Below, piece by piece: positions 1 through 8,407 of a stretch of DNA of 64,000 nucleotides. The notes beneath the pieces are model-generated. The model saw nothing but the letters and a program-made list of their open reading frames with translations. It was not told the DNA's origin and did no database searches. Position 1 is the first letter of the stretch. Each line of letters starts with the position of its first letter. This DNA is from Vagococcus allomyrinae (GTDB taxonomy: Bacteria; Bacillota; Bacilli; Lactobacillales; Vagococcaceae), in contig NZ_JAEEGA010000004.1 in assembly GCF_017829975.1 (NCBI RefSeq), positions 1 through 64,000 of the forward strand, read 5' to 3'. The translations under genes were made by a program, and so were the position numbers.

Positions 1-311
1 TGACCACCCGACAGACGCTTTTTAAGTTCGGGATACGCTTTCAACAAGAGCCGTGCAGACACGCCTTTAAATGCTTTCATTATATTAGGAATATAATGTT
101 GAGGTTTGCATTCAATAAGTAAGGGAATATGGTCTCTATCTGACTCCATTTCAATGATTTGACTATCATTATCCAACGCAATCTGGTTTAATAATTTTTT
201 AACATATGTATCAATGTTTTCGTGCGAAATATGATGTCTATATGTCACACACCAAACTAAATGATACTGCATAGAATAGACATACCCACGACCATGATGT
301 ACTTCTGACAT
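1..311 (-). CDS. tnpA: IS200/IS605-family transposase TnpA, 5' part only (runs off the left edge)
   Basis: Translating the minus strand from the ATG at 311 gives about 103 residues of a Y1 (HUH) single-strand transposase: a start of the MSEVHHGRGYVYSMQYHLVW type, then ESDRDHIPLLIECKPQHYIP and a KAFKGVSARLL segment, all typical of IS200/IS605 TnpA. A strong AAGGAGG lies just upstream. The rest of the protein, including the catalytic tyrosine, is outside the window. One oddity is visible: the metal-binding HUH motif, normally DHxHLL, reads DHIPLL here, so the second histidine is proline. This copy may be inactive. Family assignment is firm; activity is doubtful. Confidence 0.85.
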   Translation of the reverse strand, partial: MSEVHHGRGYVYSMQYHLVWCVTYRHHISHENIDTYVKKLLNQIALDNDSQIIEMESDRDHIPLLIECKPQHYIPNIMKAFKGVSARLLLKAYPELKKRLSGG

Positions 312-324
312 GAAAAAACCTCCT

Positions 325-360
325 TGGGAATAGTTTAACATATGTCATCGTTAAATCCCA
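325..360 (-). promoter_or_regulatory. stem-loop in the leader of the transposase mRNA
   Basis: TGGGA plus GTTTAAC on one side pair with GTTAAA and TCCCA on the other, forming an interrupted hairpin that ends directly before the AAGGAGG of tnpA. In IS200 elements a 5' leader stem-loop is known to depress transposase expression. Whether this one does so is inferred from position only. Confidence 0.4.
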
Positions 361-386
361 AAAAGATTTTAATATATATGATATCG

Positions 387-404
387 GCTATTGCATAAAA
401 TAGC
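387..404 (-). repeat. probable IS200-type left-end hairpin
   Basis: GCTATT and AATAGC form a perfect 6-bp stem around a 6-nt loop, upstream of tnpA. IS200/IS605 ends carry short subterminal hairpins recognised by TnpA. The exact element boundary, somewhere between here and about 465, cannot be fixed without a homologous element. Confidence 0.4.
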
Positions 405-431
405 TACTTTGGACAAGGACAAATAATTCAT

Positions 432-758
432 TTATTTTTTGATTGTATTAAGTTGTGTCATTAGAAAACGAAAAGGCAGAACCTCAAAAACATCATAGAC
501 ATATTCTTGATATTCCGTAACAAAGATGATTAAAACATTTTGATTATTTTTTCTGATTTCTTTAGCTGTCTCAATGCCATTCAAACCATTCATTTCAATA
601 TCTAGAAAAATAGTATCATAGGAAGATCTCGATTTGTCTATGTATGAGAGTAGCTCACCTCCATCCAAGAAAATGTCAACTTCATGAGGGGCATGAAGGG
701 TAATTTCCTCTAACCAATTAACAAAATTAACATTATCATCACAAATAGCAATATTCAT
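432..758 (-). pseudogene. truncated LytTR-family response regulator (receiver domain only)
   Basis: The 108 residues form a receiver domain close to AgrA/VirR-type regulators: MNIAICDD at the N-terminus supplies the acidic pair, IFLDIEM the phospho-acceptor aspartate (about residue 53), IIFVTEY the switch threonine, and FEVLPFRFL the start of the linker. A LytTR DNA-binding domain should follow (family length about 240), but the frame ends after MTQLNTIKK. An IS200-type transposase lies immediately downstream, so the element probably interrupted the gene, and the missing part may lie beyond the left edge. An AGGAG sits at good spacing before the ATG. A functional single-domain receiver cannot be excluded. 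Confidence 0.7.
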
Positions 759-904
759 TGTAGAACTCCTTATAACTTTAATAAGACAATTTTATCACAA
801 ATCTGGTCGGTGGATCAGCAATAGTTGAAGCAGAAAAACGAAATAGTCTCTTGCAAAATCACAATAGTTACCTTAAGGTGCCTAAGTCACTTAAATGTGC
901 TTAC

Positions 905-933
905 TTTACATAAGTAACTTTAAAGCTTATGAT
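905..933 (+). promoter_or_regulatory. promoter of the QorB-like gene
   Basis: TTTACA (905-910) and TATGAT (928-933) are separated by 17 bp, about 40 bp before the start at 974. The spacer and flanks contain short dyads (CTTAC / GTAAC, ACTTA / TAAGT) that could bind a regulator, none of which is encoded next door. Confidence 0.6.
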
Positions 934-973
934 AGTTGTATACTAAAATTAACACGCGAAAGGTTGAGTTTAA

Positions 974-1834
974 ATGAAATATTTAGTCACAGGGGCAACA
1001 GGAGAATTAGGAGCATATGCAATAAGTTACTTACAAAAGATAGTCCCATTAAATGAGATTGTCGCACTTGCGCGAACAGAAGAAAAGGCGATGAAACTCC
1101 GCCAACAGGAAGTTGAGGTGCGTATTGGAGATTTTGATAACTATCCAAGCTTAGTAGAAGCTTTTAAAGGGATTGATCGTTTGTTATTTATCTCTTCTCA
1201 ACCAGGGGGGGCAGTCACTCGAGAACAACAGCATCAGCATGTTGTGGAGGCTGCTAAACAAGCTGGTATCTCTTTTATAGCCTATACCAGCTTCCCTAAA
1301 GGTACTGATTCTAATAGTCCTTTAGCGCAAGATCATATCATCACCGAAAAATTAATCAGACAGTCAGAAATTTCTCATAGTTTCTTACGAAACAACTGGT
1401 ACATTGAAAATGAAGCGGACACTTTAAATGCAGCAGTTGCTGGTCTACCGTTTAGTTATTCGGCTGGTCAAGGGAAAGTTGGTTGGGCCTTAAAACGTGA
1501 ATTCGCTGAAGCAGCGGTCAATGTTTTAACTGACAAAGTAAAGTATCAGGAAGTTTTTGAATTATCTGGTGCTCCAATTACATACGAGGAATTAGCGCTG
1601 GCACTTAAGGTTGCTAGTCAAAAAGAATTTAAGGTTATATTAATGGACGATCATGAGTATCAGCAAGTGTTGATAGCTAATAATGTTCCAGAAGAAGCTG
1701 TTGGATTTATCTTAATGATTCAAAATGATATCCGAACCGGCCAATTGGACGTGACTTCTGATGACTTTGAACAAGTTTTAGGAAAACCATTAACACCGTT
1801 AATTGATGCTTTAAAAGAATTCCTAGGAAAATAG
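974..1834 (+). CDS. NAD(P)H-binding quinone oxidoreductase-like protein (QorB/NmrA-type SDR)
   Basis: The 286-residue protein is an atypical short-chain dehydrogenase of the NmrA/QorB type. It starts with a dinucleotide-binding motif (TGATGELG, residues 7-14) and keeps the family stretches LLFISSQPG, FIAYTSFPKG and LRNNWYIENEADTL, which align well with Escherichia coli QorB (NADPH:quinone reductase 2). It lacks the SDR catalytic YxxxK, as expected for this group. It is expected to be cytosolic and to use NADPH to reduce quinones or sense the redox state. It is monocistronic, with its own promoter and terminator. The exact substrate is not deducible. Confidence 0.8.
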   Translation: MKYLVTGATGELGAYAISYLQKIVPLNEIVALARTEEKAMKLRQQEVEVRIGDFDNYPSLVEAFKGIDRLLFISSQPGGAVTREQQHQHVVEAAKQAGISFIAYTSFPKGTDSNSPLAQDHIITEKLIRQSEISHSFLRNNWYIENEADTLNAAVAGLPFSYSAGQGKVGWALKREFAEAAVNVLTDKVKYQEVFELSGAPITYEELALALKVASQKEFKVILMDDHEYQQVLIANNVPEEAVGFILMIQNDIRTGQLDVTSDDFEQVLGKPLTPLIDALKEFLGK

Positions 1835-1844
1835 ACTGTGTATG

Positions 1845-1880
1845 CCGAGTGACTAATTCAGTCGCTCGGTTATTTTTTTA
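1845..1880 (+). terminator. rho-independent terminator after the QorB-like gene
   Basis: CCGAGTGACT and AGTCGCTCGG form a 10-bp stem with one wobble around a short AATTC loop, followed by a T-rich run. Confidence 0.8.
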
Positions 1881-2024
1881 TGGATTTTCCACCGTCCCCT
1901 TTACCTAATTCAACTAACTCCCCTTTACTTCATATTCTGACTTTGCTAAACTAACAAGAGAACTAATACGGTTCTTTCCTAAATAATTAAAATTTTTATC
2001 AACTGAATGGAGTATGTTCTGATA

Positions 2025-3198
2025 ATGAAAAAAGAAGCCTTAATCATAAAAATCCCTCCAGAAATATATCAAAAACTTAATATCAGTGAATCTGATCGAC
2101 TTGTGATGGAGGTCAAGGATCAAGGGATTACCATCATAAAAAAGAAGCAAGACGAAAATCAAGTGATTACGTTAAGGTGGTTCCTCCTCCCTTCCCTATT
2201 GATTAGTTTGGGCTTTTTTTTAATAACCCTCTATGAAAACATTAGTCAAGTGCCTCTTACTGGTACCCTTTCGATAGCCAGCATGGTGATTACTTTAGGG
2301 GTGTTCAGTGGAATTTGTGTCTTTAGTTTCTTTTTTGTAAAAGGCAAACGGCAGTCCAGCAATCATCCCACTCAGAACATTTATTGGCGTAATTTCCCGA
2401 CGATTCTCCTGTCTTTTGCGATTATTTTAGCTTTCGTTCTCTCTGGTTTTTTTTGGCTCGTCGGCATTTTATTTAAAGACGCTAGTTTTGATGTGTTAAC
2501 GGCAACCTTTATTTTCTTTTTATTCACATCTGTTATTAATTATTTTATGATTTACTTTGCAACCTCCATTTCGTCAACGATGATTATCACTCTGCTTGTT
2601 TCCGTCATTTTAGGAGGGCTTTTGTTTTCGATGCTAACTAATGCAGACTATCTTTGGTGGCAACATAATTTTAGCTTTCTGGGCACTCAAAAAAGCTGTG
2701 AATAGTTGGCAATTTAATATCACCCTGATGATGTCGGCCCTTTTAATGATCGCTTTAATTGATTACTTGTTCGTTTCATTACGGCAATCGTTTCCTAATA
2801 ATAAACGTCTGTTGATTCTCAGAGTGCTGTTGACGATTACGGCTATTACTTTAGGAGCAGTTGGCTTCTTTCCCAATGATGGTGGCGACCTTCATATCAT
2901 TCACACAAAAGCCGCATCATGGTTAGTTTATCTGGTCATCATCTTAATCTTCAGTGTTCGTTGGTTATTGCCACAGGTAACTAAAGAGTTTCTTTTCATC
3001 TCTTACGGAATGGGGGGGTTATTATTTATTTGTAACATTCTCTTTGCTAATATTCATTATCTCTCCTTAACCGCTTTTGAGTTGATTGCGTTTATTATGG
3101 CTTTTAGTTGGATTTTATTGTTATTACAAAATTTGCGAAAACTGTCATTTCAGCATAACTTAACATTTGATATTTCATTAACATGCGATATGTCTTAA
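2025..3198 (+). pseudogene. membrane protein with AbrB-like N-terminus (DUF998-type), frameshifted
   Basis: Two frames together encode one protein. Residues 1-45 from the ATG at 2025 resemble a SpoVT/AbrB-like swapped-hairpin domain (KKEALIIKIPPEIYQKL, then a short beta pair). Several membrane helices follow, up to WWQHNFSFLGTQ. The frame then stops at 2703-2705, but the +1 frame continues immediately with AVNSWQFNITL and three to four further helices to 3198. The break lies in a run of six A at about 2689-2694; with five A the frames join. The general pattern recalls DUF998 membrane proteins, often seen with AbrB-like N-termini in lactic acid bacteria. The start at 2025 is chosen over an ATG at 2007 because TGGAG lies 12 bp before it. 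Ribosomal or transcriptional slippage is possible; a disabling frameshift is simpler. Confidence 0.6.
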
Positions 3199-3200
3199 GC

Positions 3201-3243
3201 TAAAGCCCCTAAGTCCATATAGGACCTAGAGGCTTTATTTTTT
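3201..3243. terminator. bidirectional terminator between convergent genes
   Basis: AAAGCCCCTAAGTCC pairs imperfectly with GGACCTAGAGGCTTT and is followed by ATTTTTTG. It can serve the membrane-protein gene on the plus strand and sdaA on the minus strand. Confidence 0.75.
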
Positions 3244-3257
3244 GTAGGAATGATAGA

Positions 3258-4838
3258 CTAACAGCAGCCCAAAGAACAGCCTAAACGATCTGCTAGTTTT
3301 AACCCTGTTTTTGTTTGAGCAATTCCTGCTAAACCTGTACATCTTAATTCAGGTGGAATCATTCTTCCAACTTTATTAAAACTCTCGATGGTTTCATCTA
3401 AAGGAATCACTGCATCATAGCCAGCTAAAGCCATATTTGCTCCCCCTAAAGCATTTAAGCCGCACATCACGTTTTTGCCTAAACAAGGAACTTCGACACG
3501 CATTGCGATAGGATCGCATACCATACCGAAAATGTTTTGTAAGGCCATTGAGGCAGCATCAACGGCCTCTTCGATCGTACCACCCATCAATTGGACTAAG
3601 GCTCCAGCAGTCATCCCAGACCCTGCTCCACATTCAGCTTGACAGCCAGCGACTTCGGCGGCAAAAGTGGCATATTCAGCTATAAACACACCAATCATCC
3701 CAGCGGCTAAGAACGCACGAACCACTTCGTCTTTTGATTTATCATAAAAACTAGAAACGGCTAATACCGTTCCAGGCAAAGTGCCACAAGAGCCAGCAGT
3801 TGGTGCTGCCACAAAGACGTTCATTGAACTTTTGACCTCCATCATGGCAGAGATATAGCCAATAATTCGTAAAGTGATATCACCACCAATTAGTTTATCA
3901 TTGAGGACAAACATTTTGTGTGATTGATATCCCAATATCCGGTCAGCATAGTTGGTTCCTTTAAGCCCTAACTCGATTCCCTGTGACATAATGTCCACTA
4001 TTTCAACTGCTTTATCATAAACCTCTTTTTTATCAATATGGCCTCGAATACTTTCGTATGTCAAAGCCATATCCGCTAAGTCTAAGTCTTCATTTTTGGC
4101 GATTTCCAACATTTCCTCAACTGTTTGAAAAGGAATATCAGGCTTTTTTTGTGACATAATAGGTAAAACCGGATCGAAAGCGATCACATTTTCTGCCGCC
4201 ACATGTTTTTTTAGTACCTCTAGTTCGTCTGTTTTTATGATGGTATGGGTTTGAATACTAATAACCTGTTGGTCGTTCATTTCTTGAATCGAGACTGAAC
4301 AAAAATCGGATACGCTACTCTCGATTAGTTTAATTAATTCTTTTTTTACCAATGACCTATTTTCAGCAAAAATCAACGTCTCATAAAAACCACCTTTAAT
4401 GGAAACTTTTGCCCCATTAATTTCGATAAACTCAATCATTCCACCACCTACAGATAAGGCAGTAGCCGTTACATTCTCATCTAAATCACTTTTAATAATC
4501 ATTTTATAAGTATTGGGATGCGTTGCGTCATAAGACACAATTCTAAAATCGATAGCCATCCCTTGATCTTCAGCAATACGAATCGCATCAAGTAACTCTT
4601 TGTTTGTGGGCTCCATTCCTAATAAACCAGCAATAAGGCCAACATCTGAACACTGCCCTATATAACTTGCAGCCAGTGAACCATCTGGATCAAAGTCAGC
4701 TTGAAAATAAGTGATCTTACCATTTACCATTTGAGACAATGATTTCCCAATTCGCACAGATGCAACAGTATGCGAACTACTTGGGCCAACCATAATAGGT
4801 CCTAAAACATCATTAAAAATACTTGGATATTCATGCAT
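3258..4838 (-). CDS. sdaA: L-serine ammonia-lyase, iron-sulfur type, single-chain (beta-alpha fusion)
   Basis: The protein (526 residues) deaminates L-serine to pyruvate and ammonia in the cytosol. The beta-type N-terminal region has the signature GPIMVGPSSSHTVASVRIG. The alpha-type C-terminal region holds the cysteines that ligate the 4Fe-4S cluster (AGSCGTLPGT, CQAECGAGSGM, CDPIAMRVEVPC). It is longer than E. coli SdaA (about 454 residues) because of an ACT-like linker region. The protein ends in a CSLGCC tail. The start is taken at 4838 because the alternative ATG at 4844 abuts the GGAGA. It lies downstream of the ornithine cyclodeaminase-family gene on the same strand with a 234-bp gap, so it may be co-transcribed or have its own promoter. 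Confidence 0.9.
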   Translation of the reverse strand: MHEYPSIFNDVLGPIMVGPSSSHTVASVRIGKSLSQMVNGKITYFQADFDPDGSLAASYIGQCSDVGLIAGLLGMEPTNKELLDAIRIAEDQGMAIDFRIVSYDATHPNTYKMIIKSDLDENVTATALSVGGGMIEFIEINGAKVSIKGGFYETLIFAENRSLVKKELIKLIESSVSDFCSVSIQEMNDQQVISIQTHTIIKTDELEVLKKHVAAENVIAFDPVLPIMSQKKPDIPFQTVEEMLEIAKNEDLDLADMALTYESIRGHIDKKEVYDKAVEIVDIMSQGIELGLKGTNYADRILGYQSHKMFVLNDKLIGGDITLRIIGYISAMMEVKSSMNVFVAAPTAGSCGTLPGTVLAVSSFYDKSKDEVVRAFLAAGMIGVFIAEYATFAAEVAGCQAECGAGSGMTAGALVQLMGGTIEEAVDAASMALQNIFGMVCDPIAMRVEVPCLGKNVMCGLNALGGANMALAGYDAVIPLDETIESFNKVGRMIPPELRCTGLAGIAQTKTGLKLADRLGCSLGCC

Positions 4839-5072
4839 AGACATTCTCCTTCATAGATTTTAAAATCAGCTTCAATAACAATCTCATCGCTGATTAATTT
4901 GGTTTTTATCCTATTCCGCAACCTGTTGCTGCCTTATTATTTACAAGAGCTCCCTTTATAGATCCTAGTTCTTAAACCAAAAACTGTTGGTGTTTAAACC
5001 CTTCTATTTTTCTTAGCGGCTATTTCTCGGAAACATATTTATTAAATTAAACGACGTAATAACTCTCCTTGC

Positions 5073-6059
5073 TTAAGACCATTCCGTTCCGACCTTTTGT
5101 TGACATGCCTTATCGTAAATTAGTTTGGCTGTTACTAAGTCTTGGGCACCAATACCGACGGTTTTAAAGACAATAATTTCATCCTCGTTTTCGCGCCCAA
5201 CTAGTTCTCCTAGTAGAACTTCTCCAATATCACCAGTAAACATGTCTTTCGTGATAATTCCCTTCTCAAGTGGGATCAAAATATCACCTGCTTCAGATAG
5301 TACGGCTTCTTCTGAATCAAAATAGAGTTTTGACGCTCGTTCCAGTATCACAGGATCCATTTCTTGCATATGTGGTTGATAAGAACCAACACAACTAACA
5401 GTGGCGCCTTTTTTTACTTTTGTACCATCAAAAACTGGCTTTTCTGAAGGGGTCACTGTTATGATTAAATCTGCATTGGTAATAGCTTCATCTGATGAAG
5501 TTGAAGCTACAATCCTAGTTCCATATTTAGCTAATTCCTGAGTCATATGTTTCGCAAACGCTTTGGTTCTTTCGAAATTCGTGTCGTAAACACGAACTAC
5601 TTCTAAGTCTCGCCCACAAATCATGGCTTCAAGTTGACTAGCTGCTTGTCCTCCAGTGCCGATTAAAGCGCCTTCTTTCGCCTCTTTACTTCCCAAGACA
5701 TCAAAGGCCACGCCAGAGGCTGCTCCTGTCCTTAACTGAGTCACCGTATTTCCATCTAAGACAGCATTCACAACTCCAGTTTTCCCATCCACTAAAAAGA
5801 CTTGAGCAGGTGCAGATGGTAACCCCTGATTGATATTATTGGGGAAGATATTGATAATTTTAAGCGAGGCCGCATCTAAATCAACCGCATATGCTGGCAT
5901 AAATAGAAACGTGCCATTCTCCTTTTCCGAAACTATTTGGGTCCGTAAGGGAACGTTTGTTTTTCCTTGGCTGAAAAGTTTAAACGCCGTTTTATCAGCG
6001 GCAATCGCTTCAGACATTGAAAAAACTTTTTGGATATCCTTTCTTGATAAAAGTAACAT
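5073..6059 (-). CDS. ornithine cyclodeaminase/mu-crystallin family NAD(P)-dependent enzyme
   Basis: The 328-residue protein has the family layout: an N-terminal substrate half with PLRTQIV and FLFMPAY, the conserved DGNTVTQLRTGAASG segment, a Rossmann nucleotide site (ALIGTGGQAASQ), then DLIITVTPSEKPVF. Members include ornithine cyclodeaminase, alanine dehydrogenase, ketimine reductase and enzymes for 2,3-diaminopropionate or N-substituted amino acids, so the substrate is open. Neighbourhood with serine ammonia-lyase suggests catabolism or synthesis of a serine- or imine-derived amino acid. The start at 6059 is preferred: AAGGAGG lies 6 bp upstream, whereas the ATG at 6065 touches it. Confidence 0.8.
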   Translation of the reverse strand: MLLLSRKDIQKVFSMSEAIAADKTAFKLFSQGKTNVPLRTQIVSEKENGTFLFMPAYAVDLDAASLKIINIFPNNINQGLPSAPAQVFLVDGKTGVVNAVLDGNTVTQLRTGAASGVAFDVLGSKEAKEGALIGTGGQAASQLEAMICGRDLEVVRVYDTNFERTKAFAKHMTQELAKYGTRIVASTSSDEAITNADLIITVTPSEKPVFDGTKVKKGATVSCVGSYQPHMQEMDPVILERASKLYFDSEEAVLSEAGDILIPLEKGIITKDMFTGDIGEVLLGELVGRENEDEIIVFKTVGIGAQDLVTAKLIYDKACQQKVGTEWS

Positions 6060-6155
6060 ATTCATCCTCCTTGTGTTTTATTGATCAAGTAAAAATGAGA
6101 GCATAACTCGATTCATTTAAGCGAATTATACATCAGAAAAAAACGAAAATCAATT

Positions 6156-6177
6156 AAAAATAGCGTTTTCTATTTTT
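6156..6177. promoter_or_regulatory. inverted repeat with cre-like core upstream of the ocd-family gene
   Basis: AAAAATAG and CTATTTTT flank the core CGTTTT in the gap between the XRE-cupin regulator and the gene it probably controls. The core TAGCGTTTTCTA resembles a CcpA cre box, and the dyad could equally be the operator of the regulator or a weak terminator of its mRNA. Confidence 0.4.
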
Positions 6178-6198
6178 GTTAGCAAATAAAATTCATTA

Positions 6199-6756
6199 TT
6201 ATGAATCGGAATAATCGTTCATAACTAAAAATTTAACGCGTTTAGCTGTATTATTGGCCCAATTATGACTCTTTTCAGATGAGTAACAAACTGAATCACC
6301 AGGATATAGACAAAAAGCTTCATTTTCTAGGTACAGATCGAGTACCCCTTCTAATACATAGATGAATTCTTTCCCCCTATGAGAAAACAATTCTATTTCT
6401 TCAATTATTCCCTTATTGGGAAGGATCTCGATCAATCTTGGTAGAAATGATTTTTCTCCATCTGATTGAGCCAATGATTGAGAAATAAATTGAGAATTAG
6501 TGACCTGTAAATTAATTTGCTCATAACTTCTAACGACCGGTGATGCTGTATCTTTTACTTTTTCTAAAAAAAAGGATAATTCGACATTAAAAAACGTGGC
6601 AATTTGTTCTAAACTGTCGATAGCGATCGTGGTTTGTCCTCGTTCAAATTGTGATAGATAGCCACTTGAGAGTCCCGTTTTTTGCCCTAATTCTTTTAAG
6701 GTTAAGTTCTGCTTTTGTCTCAGTTCTTTTACCTTTTTTCCGATTGTACTGTTCAT
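6199..6756 (-). CDS. XRE-family transcriptional regulator with C-terminal cupin
   Basis: The 185-residue protein has an N-terminal helix-turn-helix (about residues 6-60, KVKELRQKQNLTLKELGQKT then SSGYLSQFERGQTTI) and a C-terminal cupin barrel (about 110-180, HRGKEFIYVLEGVLDLYLEN, LYPGDSVCYSSEKSHNW). This class (SutR/PuuR-like) usually senses a small metabolite through the cupin and controls an adjacent amino-acid or amine pathway. It lies directly upstream of the ocd-family gene and sdaA on the same strand, which makes that operon the likely target. A GAGGG lies 6 bp before the ATG. Confidence 0.85.
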   Translation of the reverse strand: MNSTIGKKVKELRQKQNLTLKELGQKTGLSSGYLSQFERGQTTIAIDSLEQIATFFNVELSFFLEKVKDTASPVVRSYEQINLQVTNSQFISQSLAQSDGEKSFLPRLIEILPNKGIIEEIELFSHRGKEFIYVLEGVLDLYLENEAFCLYPGDSVCYSSEKSHNWANNTAKRVKFLVMNDYSDS

Positions 6757-6940
6757 ATATATCCCTCACTTTTCTGATAGTTAAAGTATAGTGAACAATT
6801 GCTTGTATTTCAATAGATATATCCCTTATGTAAAAAAGAAGCACATGTGTCATCTATAAAAGCTTTAACTAAAAAGAGATAATGTTTTCTAGAATTTTGG
6901 GTTTTACTATGATAAACTTTTTTTAAGGAGGATTAAAACC

Positions 6941-7216
6941 ATGTCGGATAAACAGAAGAAATGGAGTATTCTTGTCATTGGCATCATTTTAATGGTGTGT
7001 TTCTATGTAAAAATACCATCTCATGAAATTGTTGCTGATGAAGCGATCTCCCAATTACCGCCAACTGAAAAAGAGTTAAAGGAATTTGAAGAGTCATTTT
7101 CTCGAAATGAGGATTTTAACAAAGACAAGGCTTTTGCTATTGAAGAAAGTTACTCAGTAGATTCGACCTTTATCTTAGATAAAGAGTCTAAATCCGAGTC
7201 TCCATTATTGCCATAA
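6941..7216 (+). CDS. small membrane-anchored or secreted protein of unknown function
   Basis: A 91-residue protein preceded by AAGGAGG at good spacing. It has a short charged N-terminus (MSDKQKKW), one hydrophobic helix (about residues 9-24, SILVIGIILMVCFYV) and a polar, acidic, lysine- and glutamate-rich remainder predicted to lie outside the membrane. No family is recognised. It is monocistronic and followed by a terminator. The ribosome binding site and terminator support it as a real gene. Confidence 0.6.
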   Translation: MSDKQKKWSILVIGIILMVCFYVKIPSHEIVADEAISQLPPTEKELKEFEESFSRNEDFNKDKAFAIEESYSVDSTFILDKESKSESPLLP

Positions 7217-7228
7217 CGTCATGATTCT

Positions 7229-7264
7229 AAAAAGGTAGCGATGATTAAATTTGCTGCCTTTTTT
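7229..7264 (+). terminator. terminator after the 91-residue protein
   Basis: AAAAAGGTAGC and GCTGCCTTTTT form an 11-bp stem with one G-T pair and end in a T-run. Confidence 0.8.
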
Positions 7265-7713
7265 CTCAATCATTAAAATAATCTCTGTTACTTAAACCAC
7301 TAATAAATACCCTCCTTTTTTGACCTCAGTGATCAGCCTTCTTCACTTCTTAGGAGGTGCCTCTTTTTCAGGATTTCAGAAGATGATTATAATAATCATT
7401 TTTTAGCTTTAGAGCCTATATTTTTAAGTGAAACGTCGGGTCTAAAGCTATGAATTAAGTAACTAAAAAGTACAATGCTTCGGTGATGATCTTTCTTAAA
7501 AAGAACAAGTAATGGGGACCTGTGTCTGAATAATAGTAAGATGTCAGATTATTGTTGATTCATTGCCTGCTCCTCCTCTTTAATTCGCCGCATTCAAGCG
7601 TTTAGGTGCTAAATTTTATGAGTGTAGAGTAATCCTACTAGATTAAGGACAGTACATCGTGATTGACCTAACCGATCAAAAATGCAGAACCACTTTGATT
7701 ATTCTTTTAGGAA
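7265..7713. other. non-coding stretch, nothing recognised
   Basis: About 450 bp between the small protein gene and the PfpI-like gene. I see no credible coding frame on either strand, no RNA gene and no clear promoter. It may be the remains of a lost gene. Confidence 0.4.
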
Positions 7714-8337
7714 TTAGTTGTTTAGTGCCATTAATTGAAAATAATAAATCTCATCCCCTGTTTGATAATAATTAAACCATGGTGTCAACATAGGCTCTGG
7801 AAATACTTTTAAATGTGTCAAAATGTCTCTGGCAAAAGCTAGGGCTCCCGCTGGACTGGCTGTAATGACAAATTGATCAGTGACCGCAAGTTCTTTTTGA
7901 TAAAACTGACGTCCTTGGTATTTCTCAGAGAACCCTGTCAAAAATTTTAAAGAAGAGCTCGTATGTTGCCTGTTATCCAACATTCCCATATTAGCTAAAC
8001 CCAAGGTTGCGCCACAAATAGCTGCTACTAAAATTTCCTGATTCACATATTGAACCGCTTTAGTCAAAATTGGTAGATGTTGCGCCTCAGGCCATGTGTC
8101 TCCACCAGGCAAAATTAAGGCAGCTACCTCTCCTTCCATTTCAGCTACCGTACAATCTGGAATCACTGTTAATCCACCAGCTGTTCGAATCGGTTCCATC
8201 GTATTGGCTACAGTTTTCAACTGATAACGCTGCTCACCTAGATTGTAATTAGCTGCCTGGTTAATAGCTGGCATCACATAGGCCAATTCCCAATCAGCCA
8301 TAGTTTCTAAGACATAAACATAAATAGTTTTTTTCAT
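7714..8337 (-). CDS. DJ-1/PfpI family protein (type 1 glutamine amidotransferase-like)
   Basis: The 207-residue protein has the DJ-1/PfpI fold: an N-terminal MKKTIYVYVLETMADWELAY strand-helix with the conserved acidic residue, ALILPGGDTW, and the nucleophile elbow AAICGATLGLANMG with the reactive cysteine near residue 108. Family members act as proteases, chaperones, glyoxalases or amidases; activity cannot be assigned. It lies downstream of a WYL-domain regulator on the same strand, separated by a perfect 30-bp palindrome. An AGAGGGG precedes the ATG. Confidence 0.8.
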   Translation of the reverse strand: MKKTIYVYVLETMADWELAYVMPAINQAANYNLGEQRYQLKTVANTMEPIRTAGGLTVIPDCTVAEMEGEVAALILPGGDTWPEAQHLPILTKAVQYVNQEILVAAICGATLGLANMGMLDNRQHTSSSLKFLTGFSEKYQGRQFYQKELAVTDQFVITASPAGALAFARDILTHLKVFPEPMLTPWFNYYQTGDEIYYFQLMALNN

Positions 8338-8377
8338 ACTTAACCCCTCTTTCTTAACTTAAGATCATCATAACACT

Positions 8378-8407
8378 AAAACGGTGACAGCTAGCTGTCA
8401 CCGTTTT
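8378..8407. terminator. perfect 30-bp palindrome overlapping the stop codon of the WYL regulator
   Basis: AAAACGGTGACAGCT followed by its exact complement. The TGA stop of the regulator gene (8398-8400) lies inside the right arm. As RNA it is a 13-bp hairpin with CTAG loop ending in UUUU, so it can act as a terminator in either direction. As DNA it is also a candidate operator in front of the PfpI-like gene. Confidence 0.65.

Noticed and set aside
5125-5325. Open frame on the plus strand inside the ocd-family gene
   Set aside because: Antisense shadow of a strongly coding frame; no ribosome binding site and low-complexity composition.
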